64,000 nucleotides of DNA from Perlucidibaca sp. (GTDB lineage Bacteria; Pseudomonadota; Gammaproteobacteria; Pseudomonadales; Moraxellaceae). Numbering within the stretch: position 1 is the stretch's first letter; every line of letters begins with the position of its first letter. The DNA is taken from assembly GCA_023265995.1 (NCBI GenBank), contig JAHFSA010000003.1, positions 62,001 through 126,000 of the forward strand. The letters are read 5' to 3'. Under the pieces are notes generated by a model, which saw only the letters and a list, made by a program, of their open reading frames with translations, made no database searches and was not told the DNA's origin. Below are positions 1 through 11,753 of this stretch, in pieces. Position numbers and translations under genes: made by a program.

Positions 1-1109
1 ACGTCGATCTGATGAACGATCTCGGTGACCTGGCCGGAGGTGAAGCTGGTGCCGAGCTTGAAGTCATAGGTCTTGCCCAGCTTCAGCGGCTGCTCATGCA
101 TCCACACCACGTGGGCGAGGAAGGCATGGCCCATGGTCAGGTCGTCGTTGGCGGCCACGATCATGTCGCCGCGCGAAATATCGATCTCGTCGTTGAGCGT
201 GAGCGTGATGGCCTGGCCCGGATGCGCTTCCGGCAGTTCGCCTTCCCACACCACGATGGACTTGATGGTCGAGGTCTTGCCCGAGGGCAGGGCCTTGATC
301 GCCATGCCCGGCTTCACGGTGCCGGCGGCCAGCGTGCCGCAGAAGCCGCGGAAGTCGAGGTTGGGGCGGTTGACGTACTGCACCGGCAGACGCAGCTTGT
401 CGAGCGCCTCATCGCGCTGGATGGCCATGGTGTCCATCAGCTCCAGCAGCGGTGTGCCGGTGTACCAGGGCATCTTCTCGCTCTGGTGCACGACGTTCTC
501 GCCCTTGAGCGCGGACATCGGCACGTAGTGGATGTCCGGCACATTGAGGCCGGCGGCGAAGGCGGCGTATTCGGCCTTGATCTCGTTGTAGCGGGCTTCG
601 CTGAACTCGACCAGATCCATCTTGTTGATGGCGATGACGAAGTGGCGAATGCCCAGCAGCGAGCAGATGAAGCTGTGGCGACGGGTCTGCACCTGCACGC
701 CGTAGCGGGCATCGATGAGCAGCACGGCGACATGGGCGGTGGAGGCACCGGTGGCCATGTTGCGCGTGTACTGCTCATGGCCGGGCGTGTCGGCAATGAT
801 GTACTTGCGGCGATCGGTGGCGAAGAAGCGGTAGGCCACGTCGATCGTGATGCCTTGTTCGCGCTCCGACTGCAGGCCGTCGACGAGCAGGGCGAGATCG
901 ACTTCTTCGCCGGTGGTGCCGTGCTTGACGCTGTCGCGGGTGATGGCGGCGAGCTGGTCCTCGAAGATCATCTTCGAGTCGTGCAGCAGACGGCCGATCA
1001 GGGTCGACTTGCCGTCATCCACGCTGCCGCAGGTGATGAAGCGCAGCATGTCCTTGTGTTCATGCTGGTGCAGGTAGTCTTCGATGTTGTCGATGTGTTC
1101 AATGATCAT
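1..1109 (-). CDS. cysN: Sulfate adenylyltransferase subunit 1 (CysN), C-terminus truncated by window edge
   Basis: Minus-strand translation from ATG at 1109 gives [42 protein letters not shown] (GTPase P-loop) and [12 protein letters not shown]; directly follows cysD with overlapping stop/start. Confidence 0.93.
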   Translation of the reverse strand, partial: MIIEHIDNIEDYLHQHEHKDMLRFITCGSVDDGKSTLIGRLLHDSKMIFEDQLAAITRDSVKHGTTGEEVDLALLVDGLQSEREQGITIDVAYRFFATDRRKYIIADTPGHEQYTRNMATGASTAHVAVLLIDARYGVQVQTRRHSFICSLLGIRHFVIAINKMDLVEFSEARYNEIKAEYAAFAAGLNVPDIHYVPMSALKGENVVHQSEKMPWYTGTPLLELMDTMAIQRDEALDKLRLPVQYVNRPNLDFRGFCGTLAAGTVKPGMAIKALPSGKTSTIKSIVVWEGELPEAHPGQAITLTLNDEIDISRGDMIVAANDDLTMGHAFLAHVVWMHEQPLKLGKTYDFKLGTSFTSGQVTEIVHQID

Positions 1110-2023
1110 TAGAAATAGCCTTCGCGTTTCTTCTTTTCCATCGAGCCCGACTCATCGTGGTCGATGGCGCGGCCGGAGCGCTCGGAGGTGCGGGTGACCA
1201 GCATCTCCTGGATGATTTCCGGCAGGGTGGCGGCGTCGGATTCGACTGCGCCCGTCAGCGGGTAGCAGCCGAGCGTGCGGAAGCGCACGTTCTTCATCAT
1301 CGGCACTTCGCCCGGGCGCAGCGGCAGGCGTTCATCATCGACCATGATCAGCATGCCGTCACGTTCGACCACCGGGCGCACGGCCGAGAAGTACAGCGGC
1401 ACGATCTCGATCTTTTCGAGATAGATGTACTGCCAGATATCCAGCTCGGTCCAGTTCGACAGCGGGAAGACACGGATCGACTCGCCCTTGTTGATGCGGC
1501 CGTTGTACAGGTTCCACAGTTCCGGGCGCTGTACCTTCGGGTCCCAGCGATGGTTCTTGTCGCGGAAGGAGTAGACGCGCTCCTTGGCGCGCGACTTTTC
1601 CTCGTCGCGGCGGGCGCCACCGAAGGCGGCGTCGAAGCCGTACTTGTCCAGGGCCTGCTTGAGGGCCTGGGTCTTCATGATGTCGGTGTACTTGGAGCTG
1701 CCGTGGTCGAACGGGTTGATGTTCGCCGCCAGCCCGTCCGGGTTGGTGTGCGACAGCAGTTCCATGCCGGTGACCTTGGCCATGTGGTCGCGGAAACTGA
1801 TCATTTCCTTGAACTTCCACGTGGTGTTGACGTGCATCAGCGGGAACGGCGGCTTGCCGGGGGCGAAAGCCTTGCGCGCCAGATGCAGCATCACCGAGGA
1901 GTCCTTGCCGATCGAATAGAGCATGACCGGGTTGTCGAACTCGGCGGCAACCTCGCGGATGATGTGGATGGACTCTGCCTCAAGTGCCTTGAGGTGAGTC
2001 ATGCGGTGTTCGGGGAGCGACAT
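1109..2023 (-). CDS. cysD: Sulfate adenylyltransferase subunit 2 (CysD)
   Basis: 304 aa; [47 protein letters not shown]-loop signature. Confidence 0.96.
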   Translation of the reverse strand: MSLPEHRMTHLKALEAESIHIIREVAAEFDNPVMLYSIGKDSSVMLHLARKAFAPGKPPFPLMHVNTTWKFKEMISFRDHMAKVTGMELLSHTNPDGLAANINPFDHGSSKYTDIMKTQALKQALDKYGFDAAFGGARRDEEKSRAKERVYSFRDKNHRWDPKVQRPELWNLYNGRINKGESIRVFPLSNWTELDIWQYIYLEKIEIVPLYFSAVRPVVERDGMLIMVDDERLPLRPGEVPMMKNVRFRTLGCYPLTGAVESDAATLPEIIQEMLVTRTSERSGRAIDHDESGSMEKKKREGYF

Positions 2024-2058
2024 GCGCGCGTGTCCTCTGTGAAAGCCCGTGAACGGGA

Positions 2059-2883
2059 TCAGTCCGCGATGCGGAGCAGTTCGTTGATGCTGGTCTTGCT
2101 GCGGGTCTGGGCGTCGACCTTCTTGACGATGACGGCGCAGGTCAGGCTGTAACGACCATTGTCGCGCGGCAGCGAGCCGGCAACAACGACCGAGCCGGCC
2201 GGCACGCGGCCGTAGCTGATTTCGCCGGTTTCACGATCGTAGATCGGGGTCGACTGGCCGATGAACACACCCATGGACAGCACCGAGCCCTCGCCGATGA
2301 TGACGCCTTCGACCACTTCCGAGCGGGCGCCGATGAAGCAGTTGTCTTCGATGATGGTCGGGTTGGCCTGCAGCGGTTCGAGCACGCCGCCAATGCCGAC
2401 GCCACCGGACAGGTGCACGTTCTTGCCGATCTGGGCGCAGGAACCGACGGTGGCCCAGGTGTCGACCATGGAGCCTTCATCGACATAGGCGCCGATGTTT
2501 ACGTAGGAGGGCATGAGCACGGTGTTGCGGGCGATGAAGCTGCCGCGACGGGCCACGGCCGGCGGCACCACGCGAATGCCGCTGGCGGCGAACTGCTCGG
2601 CAGTCCAGCCGGCGAACTTGGTCGGCACCTTGTCGTAGAACTGCATGCCGCCACCGGCCGGGATCGGCTCGTTGTCATTGAGGCGGAAGGACAGCAGCAC
2701 GGCCTTCTTGAGCCACTGGTTGACCTGCCATTCGCCAGCGACCTTTTCGGCCACGCGGGCGGCGCCGCTGTCGAGCAGGGCGAGGGCTTCGTTGACGGCA
2801 TCGCGGACATCCTGCGGGGCCGACTTCGGCGAGAACTCGGCGCGGCGCTCGAAGGCGTCTTCAATGAATGTGGCGAGGCTCAT
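2059..2883 (-). CDS. dapD: 2,3,4,5-tetrahydropyridine-2,6-dicarboxylate N-succinyltransferase
   Basis: Left-handed beta-helix hexapeptide protein; [56 protein letters not shown]. Start likely MSLATF (2883), alternative 2895. Confidence 0.96.
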   Translation of the reverse strand: MSLATFIEDAFERRAEFSPKSAPQDVRDAVNEALALLDSGAARVAEKVAGEWQVNQWLKKAVLLSFRLNDNEPIPAGGGMQFYDKVPTKFAGWTAEQFAASGIRVVPPAVARRGSFIARNTVLMPSYVNIGAYVDEGSMVDTWATVGSCAQIGKNVHLSGGVGIGGVLEPLQANPTIIEDNCFIGARSEVVEGVIIGEGSVLSMGVFIGQSTPIYDRETGEISYGRVPAGSVVVAGSLPRDNGRYSLTCAVIVKKVDAQTRSKTSINELLRIAD

Positions 2884-2928
2884 GATGTTCTCCATTAAAA
2901 CAATCTTTTATAAAGCAGTAACTTGTGA

Positions 2929-4134
2929 TCACTTCGCAAGAAATGATCGAATTCTTGTCGCGGCATCCACGCACTCGTCCACGGCGGCAACCAGGGCCAT
3001 GCGGACATGGTTCTCGCCCGGGTTCAGACCATCGCTGCCGGGGCGTGCCAGGTAGCGGCCGGGCAGCACGGTGACGGCCTGGCTGGCATGCAGCTCGCGC
3101 GCGAAGTCTTCGTCCGAGCCCGGGGTGGCGGCCCAGAAGTAGAAGCCGGCATCCGGCATGCGCAGCGGCAGCACCGGGTTCAGGATCTCGGACACGCGGG
3201 CGAACTTCTCGCGGTAAAGGGCGCGATTGTCCCTCACATGGGCCTCGTCTTGCCAGACCTCCGTGGAGGCGAGCTGATGCTGCACCGGCATGGCCGAGCC
3301 GTGGTAGGTGCGGTATTTCAGGTAGGGCGCGAGCAGGGCGGCGTCGCCGGCGACGAAACCGGAGCGCAGGCCGGGCAGGTTGGAGCGCTTCGACAGCGAG
3401 TGGAAGACCACGCAGTTGCGGTAGTCATCGCGGCCGAGTTCGGCGCAGGCCTGGAGCAGGCCGACCGGCGGACGGGCTTCGTCGAAGTAGATTTCCGAGT
3501 AGCACTCGTCGGAGGCGATGACGAAGCCGAAGCGGTCGCTGAGCGCGATCAGCTGCTTCAGGGTGTCCATGGCGAGCACGGCGCCGGTGGGGTTGCCCGG
3601 CGTGCAGATGAACAGCAGCTGTGTGCGCGCCCAGACCTCGTCGGGCACGGCGGCGAAATCCGGCTGCAGGCCGGTAGCGGCGGTGCAGGGCAGGAAGTAC
3701 GGCTCGGCACCGGCGAGCAGGGCGGCGCCTTCGTAGATCTGATAGAACGGATTGGGCATGAGCACCAGCGGCTTGCCGGCCGGGCTGCTGCGGTTGCGAT
3801 CGACGACTGCCTGGGTAAAGGAGAACAGGGCTTCGCGGGTGCCATTGACCGGCAGCACCTGCTTGCCGGGATCGACGGCGCGCAGGCCGAAGCGTCGGCA
3901 CAGCCAGGCGGCGATGGCCTCGCGCAGGGCCGGCAGGCCGAGCGTGGTCGGATAGGTCGAGAGCCCGCCGATGTGACGGGCAATGGCCTCGGCCACGAAG
4001 GCCGGCGCGGCGTGCTTGGGCTCGCCTATGGACAGCGCGACCGGCTTCAGGCCGGCCGGCAGCGTGTTGTGCTTGAACAGGGTGGCCAGCTTTTCGAACG
4101 GATACGGGTGCAGCAGGGAAAGCTCAGGATTCAT
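2929..4134 (-). CDS. dapC: Succinyldiaminopimelate transaminase (DapC), PLP fold-type I aminotransferase
   Basis: MNPELSLLHPYPFEKLATLFK...HSLSKRSNLPGLRSGFVAGD (PLP lysine motif); next to dapD. ATG 4134 overlaps the glnD stop. Confidence 0.9.
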   Translation of the reverse strand: MNPELSLLHPYPFEKLATLFKHNTLPAGLKPVALSIGEPKHAAPAFVAEAIARHIGGLSTYPTTLGLPALREAIAAWLCRRFGLRAVDPGKQVLPVNGTREALFSFTQAVVDRNRSSPAGKPLVLMPNPFYQIYEGAALLAGAEPYFLPCTAATGLQPDFAAVPDEVWARTQLLFICTPGNPTGAVLAMDTLKQLIALSDRFGFVIASDECYSEIYFDEARPPVGLLQACAELGRDDYRNCVVFHSLSKRSNLPGLRSGFVAGDAALLAPYLKYRTYHGSAMPVQHQLASTEVWQDEAHVRDNRALYREKFARVSEILNPVLPLRMPDAGFYFWAATPGSDEDFARELHASQAVTVLPGRYLARPGSDGLNPGENHVRMALVAAVDECVDAATRIRSFLAK

Positions 4135-6767
4135 GCCCATCTCAAGGTAAAGTTTCCGTCCAGCTGGGTGCGCAGGGCATTGCACAGGCGCTCGCACAGC
4201 TCCGGGTCGGACAGCGGCTGCTGATTGCTGTCGGTCAGGAAGAAGACGTCCTCGGCGCGCTCGCCGAGCGTGGCGATGCGGGCGTTCTGCAAGCTCACGC
4301 CATGCTCCATGAAGATGCGTCCTATGCGTGCCAGCAGGCCCGGGCGGTCGAGCGTGATGACCTCCACCACCGTGCGCTGATGCGCCAGGTCGTTGCTCAG
4401 ATTGACCTCGGTGCGCACATCGAAATGCTTGAGCTGGCGCGGCATGCGGCGCTCGACGATGGCCGGGAACTGGTCCGGGTTGGCCAGGCTCTGGCGCAGC
4501 TTGTCACCTATGCTGGCCAGACGCTGGCTGTCGGCAATGCGTTCGCCGTTCTCGTCGAGCACGATGTAGGTGTCGAGCGAAAAGTGGCTGGTCGAGGTGA
4601 TGATGCGGGCATCCATGACCGTCAGGTGCAGCTGGTCGAGCTCGGCCACGGTGGCGGCGAACAGGTTCGCCATGTCGTGCGTGTAGACGAAGATCTGCGT
4701 GGCGCCTTCGTATTGCTCGCTGTGGTTCTCGCGCACCAGCACCAGCGGCCCCGATTCCGGGTTGTGACGCAGGATGGCGGCGGTGTGCCAGGCGATGTCC
4801 TTGGCGCTTTCACGCAGGAAATAGTCGTCGCCGAGGTTGTCCCAGACGCGATCGGCATCGGTGGTGTTGATGCCCTCGACCTCCAGCAGCTCCAGCGCCG
4901 AGGCGCGGTTCTCGATGATCCATTCCTGCTTGTCGATGGGGTTCACCAGGCCGCGGCGCAGCGCGCGCTTGGTCTGCTGATAGAGCTGCCGCAGCAGCGA
5001 GGCGCGCCAGGAGTTCCACAGTGTCGGGTTGGTCGCGCAAATGTCGGCCACGGTCAGGGCGAAGAGATAGTCCAGATGAACAATGTCGCCGACCTTGCGG
5101 GCAAATTCGTTGATCACGTCGGGATCTGACACATCTTTCTTCTGTGCCGTCATGGACATGATGAGGTGGTTCTGGGTCAGCCAGGCCACCAGATTGGCGT
5201 CCCAGACGCCGAGGCCATGCGACAGGCAGAAGTCGCGGGCATCGACCGCGCCCAGCTCGGAGTGGTCGCCGCCACGGCCCTTGGCGATGTCATGGAAGAG
5301 GCCGGCGAGGTAGAGCAGCTCGACCTTGGGCAGGCGCTGGGCGACTTCCGAGGTCACCGGGAAGCGCTCGGCCGATTCCGGGTAGCGGAAGCGGCGCATG
5401 TTCTTCAGCACCAGCAGGGTGTGCGCGTCGACCGTGTAGATGTGGAACAGGTCGTACTGCATCTTGCCGATGATGGCGCCGAAGGCCGGGATGTAGCGGC
5501 CGAGGATGCCGTAGCGCTTCATGCGGCGCAGCGACGAGAACAGGGCGGTGCGGCAGCGCAGCAGCTCCATGAACAGCGACTTGTTGCGGATGTCGCTGCG
5601 GAACTTGTCGTCGATCAGGGGCGCGTTCTGCATGAGCAGGCGGATGGTGCTGGCGCGCACGCTGAGGACATCCGGGTGGTCGCCCAGGTAGACGAAGATT
5701 TCCAGCAGCGCCGAGGGGTTGCGCTTGAAGACGTCCGGCGAGGTCACCTCGATGGCGCCGTTGTGCAGCTGGAAGCGGCTGTTGAGCGGCTCGATGCGGG
5801 CCGGCTCGTCGTTGCCGAGAATGGTTTCCTCGAAGTACTGCAGCAGCATCTCGTTGAGCATGGAGATGCGCATGGCGGCGCGGTAGTAGTCCTGCATGAG
5901 CTGTTCGACGCCGCGGTTGGCGCGGGTGTCGCTGTAGCCGAACAGCTCCGAGATGCGGCGCTGGTAGTCGAACAGGACGCGCGTCTCGTTGCGGCCGCTG
6001 ACCTGGTTGAGCGCGAAACGGATGCGCCAGAGCACGCACTGGCAGGCATCCAGTTCCTCGAACTCGGCTTCGGTGAGGAAGCCGTGGCTGACCAGGTCGC
6101 GCAGGGTGTCGGCGCCGAAGTGGCGCTTCGCCACCCAGCCTATGGTCTGGATGTCGCGCAGGCCGCCGGGGGCGTTCTTGAGGTCGGGCTCGAGGTTGTA
6201 TTCGGTGTTGTTGTGCTTGGCGTGGCGGGCGATCTGCTCGTCGCGCTTGGCGATGAAGAAGGCGCGGCCCGGCCACAGGCGGTCGGCGCCGGTGAGCTGC
6301 TGCATTTCGGCGCGCAGGCTGTCGTCGCCGACCAGGGTGCGCGACTCCATCAGGTTGGTGGCCACGGTGATGTCGTCGGTGGCCAGGCGCACGCAGTCGT
6401 TCAGCGAACGCACGCTGGAGCCGACGTCGAGGCCGAGGTCCCAGAGATGGGTGATGAAGGCGCTGACGCGGGCTTCGGTGTCGGCGGCCAGGCTGTCATG
6501 GCGGTGCAGCACCAGCACGTCGACATCGGAGCAGGGGTGCAGCTCGGCGCGGCCGTAGCCGCCGACGGCGATCAGCGCGAGGTCGCCGGTCGTGCCCAGG
6601 CCCTGATCGGTCCAGGCCTGGCGCAGCACGCCATCGACGGCATCGGCCCATTCGCGCACCAGCAGGCGCACATCGCGGCCACCGGCGAAGCGCTCGTAGA
6701 GCTGAGCCTGCGCCGCTTTCAGCGTAGCCTTGTCATTTGCAGCCGAAAGCGGGGCAGGGGTGTTCAT
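4131..6767 (-). CDS. glnD: [Protein-PII] uridylyltransferase / bifunctional GlnD
   Basis: 878 aa with GGYGRAELHPCSDVDVLVL nucleotidyltransferase, HD domain (LFHDIAKGRGGDHSELG) and C-terminal ACT repeats (DRPGLLARIGRIFMEHGVSLQNARIATLGERAEDVFFLTD). Confidence 0.96.
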   Translation of the reverse strand: MNTPAPLSAANDKATLKAAQAQLYERFAGGRDVRLLVREWADAVDGVLRQAWTDQGLGTTGDLALIAVGGYGRAELHPCSDVDVLVLHRHDSLAADTEARVSAFITHLWDLGLDVGSSVRSLNDCVRLATDDITVATNLMESRTLVGDDSLRAEMQQLTGADRLWPGRAFFIAKRDEQIARHAKHNNTEYNLEPDLKNAPGGLRDIQTIGWVAKRHFGADTLRDLVSHGFLTEAEFEELDACQCVLWRIRFALNQVSGRNETRVLFDYQRRISELFGYSDTRANRGVEQLMQDYYRAAMRISMLNEMLLQYFEETILGNDEPARIEPLNSRFQLHNGAIEVTSPDVFKRNPSALLEIFVYLGDHPDVLSVRASTIRLLMQNAPLIDDKFRSDIRNKSLFMELLRCRTALFSSLRRMKRYGILGRYIPAFGAIIGKMQYDLFHIYTVDAHTLLVLKNMRRFRYPESAERFPVTSEVAQRLPKVELLYLAGLFHDIAKGRGGDHSELGAVDARDFCLSHGLGVWDANLVAWLTQNHLIMSMTAQKKDVSDPDVINEFARKVGDIVHLDYLFALTVADICATNPTLWNSWRASLLRQLYQQTKRALRRGLVNPIDKQEWIIENRASALELLEVEGINTTDADRVWDNLGDDYFLRESAKDIAWHTAAILRHNPESGPLVLVRENHSEQYEGATQIFVYTHDMANLFAATVAELDQLHLTVMDARIITSTSHFSLDTYIVLDENGERIADSQRLASIGDKLRQSLANPDQFPAIVERRMPRQLKHFDVRTEVNLSNDLAHQRTVVEVITLDRPGLLARIGRIFMEHGVSLQNARIATLGERAEDVFFLTDSNQQPLSDPELCERLCNALRTQLDGNFTLRWA

Positions 6768-7558
6768 GCGGCGCGTTCTCCGAGGAAGCTGAGGTCTTCA
6801 TCGGGGCGTGCGGTCAGCACCTCGATGCCGGTGTCGGTGACCAGGATGGTGTGTTCCCACTGCGCCGACAGCTTGTGGTCCTTGGTGACCACGGTCCAGG
6901 CGTCAGGCAGCAGCTTGGTGTGATGCGTGCCGGCGTTGATCATGGGCTCGATGGTGAAGATCATGCCGGCTTCCAGCTTCATGCCGGTGCCGGGCTTGCC
7001 GTAGTGCAGCACCTGCGGCTCCTCGTGGAAGACCTTGCCGATGCCGTGGCCGCAGTATTCGCGCACCACCGAGAAGCGGTTGGCCTGGGCATGCTGCTGA
7101 ATGACGTGGCCGATGTCGCCCAGGGTGCAGCCCGGACGGACGATGGCGAGCGCCTTGTACAGGCACTCCTGGGTGACCTTGACCAGGCGCTGGGAGAGAA
7201 TGGAGGCCTGACCGACGAAGAACATCTTGCTGGTGTCGCCGTGGTAGCCGTCCTTGATCACGGTGACATCGATATTGATGATGTCGCCGTCCTTGAGGAT
7301 CTTCTTCTCGCTCGGAATGCCGTGGCAGATGACCTGGTTGACCGAGGTGCAGATGCTCTTCGGGAAGCCGCGATAGTTCAGCGGCGCCGGAATGGCCTCC
7401 TGCACGTTGACGATGTAGTCGTGGCAGATGCGGTTGAGCTCTTCGGTGCTGACACCGGCCTTCACGTGCGGGCCTATCATGTCCAGAACGTCGGCGGCGA
7501 GGCGGCCGGCCACGCGCATCTTGGCGATATCGTCAGGGGTCTTGATCAGTGTGCTCAT
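6764..7558 (-). CDS. map: Type I methionine aminopeptidase
   Basis: MSTLIKTPDDIAKMRVAGRLAADVLDMIGPHVKAGVSTEELNRICHDYI...GHGIGKVFHEEPQVLHYGKPGTG; divergent from rpsB. Confidence 0.95.
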   Translation of the reverse strand: MSTLIKTPDDIAKMRVAGRLAADVLDMIGPHVKAGVSTEELNRICHDYIVNVQEAIPAPLNYRGFPKSICTSVNQVICHGIPSEKKILKDGDIINIDVTVIKDGYHGDTSKMFFVGQASILSQRLVKVTQECLYKALAIVRPGCTLGDIGHVIQQHAQANRFSVVREYCGHGIGKVFHEEPQVLHYGKPGTGMKLEAGMIFTIEPMINAGTHHTKLLPDAWTVVTKDHKLSAQWEHTILVTDTGIEVLTARPDEDLSFLGERAA

Positions 7559-7600
7559 TCGGCATCCCGTGCGGGCCGGGCCGGGAAACGGCGCCGGCGG

Positions 7601-7630
7601 TTGAGGTAGGCAAGGAGTGTATGGTATAAA
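7601..7630 (+). promoter_or_regulatory. Putative sigma70 promoter of rpsB
   Basis: TTGAGG (7601-7606), 18-bp spacer, TATAAA (7625-7630) in the map/rpsB divergent region. Confidence 0.5.
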
Positions 7631-7728
7631 GCGCGCCGCATTTCGGCAAACCGACTTCTTCTCTTCAATGAAGGGGAAAGATCGATCCGGATGCGTGCAG
7701 TCATCAAATCCGAACATCCGCCGTCACA

Positions 7729-7765
7729 GGTACCGGGTGCCCGCCGAGAAAAGCGGGTTGGTACT
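7729..7765 (+). ncRNA. Putative rpsB 5' leader structure (S2 autoregulatory leader candidate)
   Basis: Nested inverted repeats: GTACC 7730-7734 with GGTAC 7760-7764, and CCCGC 7740-7744 with GCGGG 7753-7757, just upstream of rpsB. Confidence 0.45.
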
Positions 7766-7804
7766 TGGGGCTGATGGAAGGTCAAACCCAATTGGAGAAC
7801 TCTC

Positions 7805-8551
<747 letters not shown>

Positions 8552-8611
8552 CACTCGCCGGGCAGGGTAGAACTACCCGACCAGACGCCGAGCCTCCGGG
8601 CCGGCGTCGAC

Positions 8612-8636
8612 AAAAGGGGCCTAGGCCCCTTTTTTC
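8612..8636 (+). terminator. Intrinsic terminator/attenuator in rpsB-tsf gap
   Basis: AAAAGGGGCCTAGGCCCCTTTTTT: self-complementary stem plus T-run. Confidence 0.8.
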
Positions 8637-8670
8637 CTGAATTCGTGAGCATTTTTAGAGGATACAGAAC

Positions 8671-9549
8671 ATGGCAGAAGTTACCGCCTCCCTCGTCAAG
8701 GAACTCCGTGAACGCACCGGCCTCGGCATGATGGAATGCAAGAAGGCCCTGGTTGAAGCTGGCGCCGACATCGAGCTCGCCATCGACAACCTGCGCAAGT
8801 CCGGTCAGGCCAAGGCCGCCAAGAAGGCCGGCAACATCGCCGCCGATGGCGCCATCATCCTCGCCAGCGCAGGCGGCACCGCCATCGCTCTGGAAGTGAA
8901 CTGCCAGACCGACTTCGTGGCTCGTGACTCGAATTTCTCGGCTTTCGCCAACAAGGTCGCCGGCATTGCCCTGGCTGCCCGCGAGACCGACGTCGCCAAG
9001 ATCGGCGCGCTGGCCTATGACGACATCACCGTCGAGGAAGCCCGCGTTCTGCTGGTGCAGAAGATCGGCGAAAACATCCAGGTCCGTCGTGCCATGCTGG
9101 TCGAAGGCGCCAACCTGGCCACCTACGTCCACGGTCTCAAGATCGGTGTCGTCGTCGCCCTCGAAGGCGGCAACGAAGAAGTCGGCAAGCAGATCGCCAT
9201 GCACGTGGCTGCCGCCAACCCGCTGGTCGTGACCTCGGAAGAGATCGCTGCCGACGTGCTGGCCAAGGAAAAGGAAATCGCCGAAGCCAAGGCCGCCGAG
9301 TCCGGCAAGCCGGCCAACATCATCGAGAAGATGGTTGAAGGCACGCTGAAGAAGTTCAAGAGCGAAGTGTCGCTGGTCGAGCAGGCTTTCGTCGTCAACC
9401 CGGATCAGAAGGTTGCTGACGTGCTCAAGGCCGCCGGTGCCAGTGTCACCCGTTTTGTGCGTCTGGAAGTGGGCGAAGGCATCGAGAAGAAGGAAGTCGA
9501 CTTCGCTGCCGAAGTGGCTGCCACCCAGGCTGCTGCCGCTGCTCAGTAA
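8671..9549 (+). CDS. tsf: Elongation factor Ts
   Basis: [45 protein letters not shown]. Confidence 0.99.
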   Translation: MAEVTASLVKELRERTGLGMMECKKALVEAGADIELAIDNLRKSGQAKAAKKAGNIAADGAIILASAGGTAIALEVNCQTDFVARDSNFSAFANKVAGIALAARETDVAKIGALAYDDITVEEARVLLVQKIGENIQVRRAMLVEGANLATYVHGLKIGVVVALEGGNEEVGKQIAMHVAAANPLVVTSEEIAADVLAKEKEIAEAKAAESGKPANIIEKMVEGTLKKFKSEVSLVEQAFVVNPDQKVADVLKAAGASVTRFVRLEVGEGIEKKEVDFAAEVAATQAAAAAQ

Positions 9550-9579
9550 GTACGCTGTCAGTCATTACCGACTGTCTGC

Positions 9580-9605
9580 AAAAGGCCCCTTCATGGGGCC
9601 TTTTT
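9580..9605 (+). terminator. Intrinsic terminator after tsf
   Basis: AAAAGGCCCCTTCATGGGGCCTTTTT. Confidence 0.85.
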
Positions 9606-9665
9606 ATTGTAGACTCGCGACCACTGATTTTCCTTGAAAGCACCCCCAGAGAAGAGGCCCGGCCC

Positions 9666-10388
9666 ATGACTGACCACCGTCTCGCGCACAAGCGCATTCT
9701 GCTGAAGCTGTCCGGGGAAGCGCTTGCTGGCGATGCCGAAGTCGGTATCGATCCCAAGGTGCTCAAGCGCATGGCGCTGGAGATCGGGCAGCTGGTCGGC
9801 ATCGGTGTCCAGGTCGGCATCGTGGTCGGCGGCGGCAACCTGTTCCGTGGCGCCGCGCTGCAGCAGGCCGGGCTCGATCGCGTTGCCGGCGACCACATGG
9901 GCATGCTGGCCACGGTCATGAACGGCATCGCCATGCGTGACGCGCTCGAGCGCAACAACATCAAGACCCGTCTCATGTCCGCCATTCCCATGAGTGGCGT
10001 GGTCGATCACTACGACCGTCGCGCCGCCGTGCGCTGGCTGCAGGGTGGCGATGTCTGCATCTTCGTCGCCGGCACCGGCAACCCGTTCTTCACCACCGAC
10101 ACGGCAGCCTGCCTGCGCGGCATCGAGATCAACGCCGATATCGTCATCAAGGCCACCAAGGTCGACGGCATCTACAATGCCGATCCGGTCAAGGATCCGA
10201 CCGCGGTGCGTTATGAAACCCTGACCTTCGATGAAGTGCTGGCGAAGCAGCTCGGTGTCATGGACCTCACCGCCATGTGCCTGTGCCGCGATCACAACAT
10301 GCCGCTGCGCGTGTTCAACATGAACAAGCCGGGTGCCTTGCTCAACCTCGTCGTGGGTGAGCCGGAAGGCACCCTGGTGACCCGCTGA
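9666..10388 (+). CDS. pyrH: Uridylate kinase
   Basis: [55 protein letters not shown]. Confidence 0.98.
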   Translation: MTDHRLAHKRILLKLSGEALAGDAEVGIDPKVLKRMALEIGQLVGIGVQVGIVVGGGNLFRGAALQQAGLDRVAGDHMGMLATVMNGIAMRDALERNNIKTRLMSAIPMSGVVDHYDRRAAVRWLQGGDVCIFVAGTGNPFFTTDTAACLRGIEINADIVIKATKVDGIYNADPVKDPTAVRYETLTFDEVLAKQLGVMDLTAMCLCRDHNMPLRVFNMNKPGALLNLVVGEPEGTLVTR

Positions 10389-10415
10389 TTCCAGTTTCTG
10401 CAGCCCGGAGCTTCC

Positions 10416-10970
10416 ATGCTGAACGATCTCAAGAAGGACTGCGAAGTCCGCATGACGAAGACCATCGATGCGCTGGAGCAGGCCTTCAGCCGCGTGCGCA
10501 CTGGTCGCGCCCATCCGTCCATGCTCAAGGATGTCATGGTGCCGTACTACGGCACTGACACGCCGCTGATGCAGGTCGCCAACGTCAACGTCGACGATGC
10601 CCGCACCCTCATCGTGCAGCCCTACGAGCGCAACATGGTGGGCGCCATCGACAAGGCCATCCGCAATGCCGACCTGGGCCTCAACCCGGTCACCGCCGAT
10701 GTCATTCGCGTGCCGCTGCCGGCGCTGACCGAGCAGACCCGTCGCGACATGCAGAAGATGGCGCGCAACGAGACCGAAGGCGCCCGTGTCGCGCTGCGCA
10801 ACATCCGCCGCGATGTGCTCGCCGACATCAAGGAACTGCTCAAGGAAAAGGAAATTTCCGAGGATGACGAGCGTCGCGCCAGCGATGACGTGCAGAAGAT
10901 CACCGACCGCTTCGTGGCCGAGGCAGACAAGATGCTCGCCGCCAAGGAAGCCGAGCTGATGCAGGTCTGA
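10416..10970 (+). CDS. frr: Ribosome recycling factor
   Basis: [46 protein letters not shown]. Confidence 0.98.
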   Translation: MLNDLKKDCEVRMTKTIDALEQAFSRVRTGRAHPSMLKDVMVPYYGTDTPLMQVANVNVDDARTLIVQPYERNMVGAIDKAIRNADLGLNPVTADVIRVPLPALTEQTRRDMQKMARNETEGARVALRNIRRDVLADIKELLKEKEISEDDERRASDDVQKITDRFVAEADKMLAAKEAELMQV

Positions 10971-10973
10971 ACC

Positions 10974-11753
10974 ATGACGACCCCGGATGCACCGGCCAGT
11001 TCGGCACCTGATGCCAGCGCCGATGCCGGCCTGTTGCCGCGCCACGTCGCCGTCATCATGGATGGCAACAACCGCTGGGCCAAGCAGCGCGGCCTGCCGG
11101 GCACCGACGGCCATGCCGCCGGCGAAAAGGCCTTGCGTGACATCGTCGAGGTCGCCGCGCGCGCGCAGATCGAAGTCCTGACCGTGTTCGCCTTTTCCAG
11201 CGAGAACTGGCGTCGGCCGCCGCACGAGGTGGCCGCGCTCATGCAGCTCTTCCTCATGGCGCTGCAGGTGCGTGTGCTGGAGCTGAACAAGGCGCGCATC
11301 CGCCTGCGTTTCATCGGCGACCGCTCGGCCTTCTCTCCCGAACTGCAGGCTGGCATGCTGGCGGCAGAAGCGGAGACCGCCGGTCATGAGCGCATGACCC
11401 TGGTCATCGCCGTCAACTATGGTGGCCAGTGGGATGTCGCCCAGGCCGCGCGCCGGCTCGCCGAGGAAGTGGCGGCGGGGCGCCTGGCAGCGGCCGACAT
11501 CGACGCCGAGCGTCTCGGTGGCCAGGTCGAGATGGCGGACCTGCCGCCGGTCGATCTGCTCATCCGTACCGGAGGCGAGTTGCGCATCAGCAATTTCGTG
11601 CTCTGGCAGTCCGCTTATGCGGAGTACTATTTCAGTGACGTCTTGTGGCCGGACTTCGGCCACGCCCAGCTGCATGCCGCGCTGACTGACTTTGCTCAGC
11701 GGCAGCGACGTTTTGGCCGCACATCAGAACAAATAGAGGCCCTACATGCTTAA
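10974..11753 (+). CDS. uppS: Di-trans,poly-cis-decaprenylcistransferase (UPP synthase)
   Basis: HVAVIMDGNNRWAKQRGLPGTDGHAAGEKALRDIV...DLLIRTGGELRISNFVLWQSAYAEYYFSDVLWPDF. Confidence 0.97.
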   Translation: MTTPDAPASSAPDASADAGLLPRHVAVIMDGNNRWAKQRGLPGTDGHAAGEKALRDIVEVAARAQIEVLTVFAFSSENWRRPPHEVAALMQLFLMALQVRVLELNKARIRLRFIGDRSAFSPELQAGMLAAEAETAGHERMTLVIAVNYGGQWDVAQAARRLAEEVAAGRLAAADIDAERLGGQVEMADLPPVDLLIRTGGELRISNFVLWQSAYAEYYFSDVLWPDFGHAQLHAALTDFAQRQRRFGRTSEQIEALHA

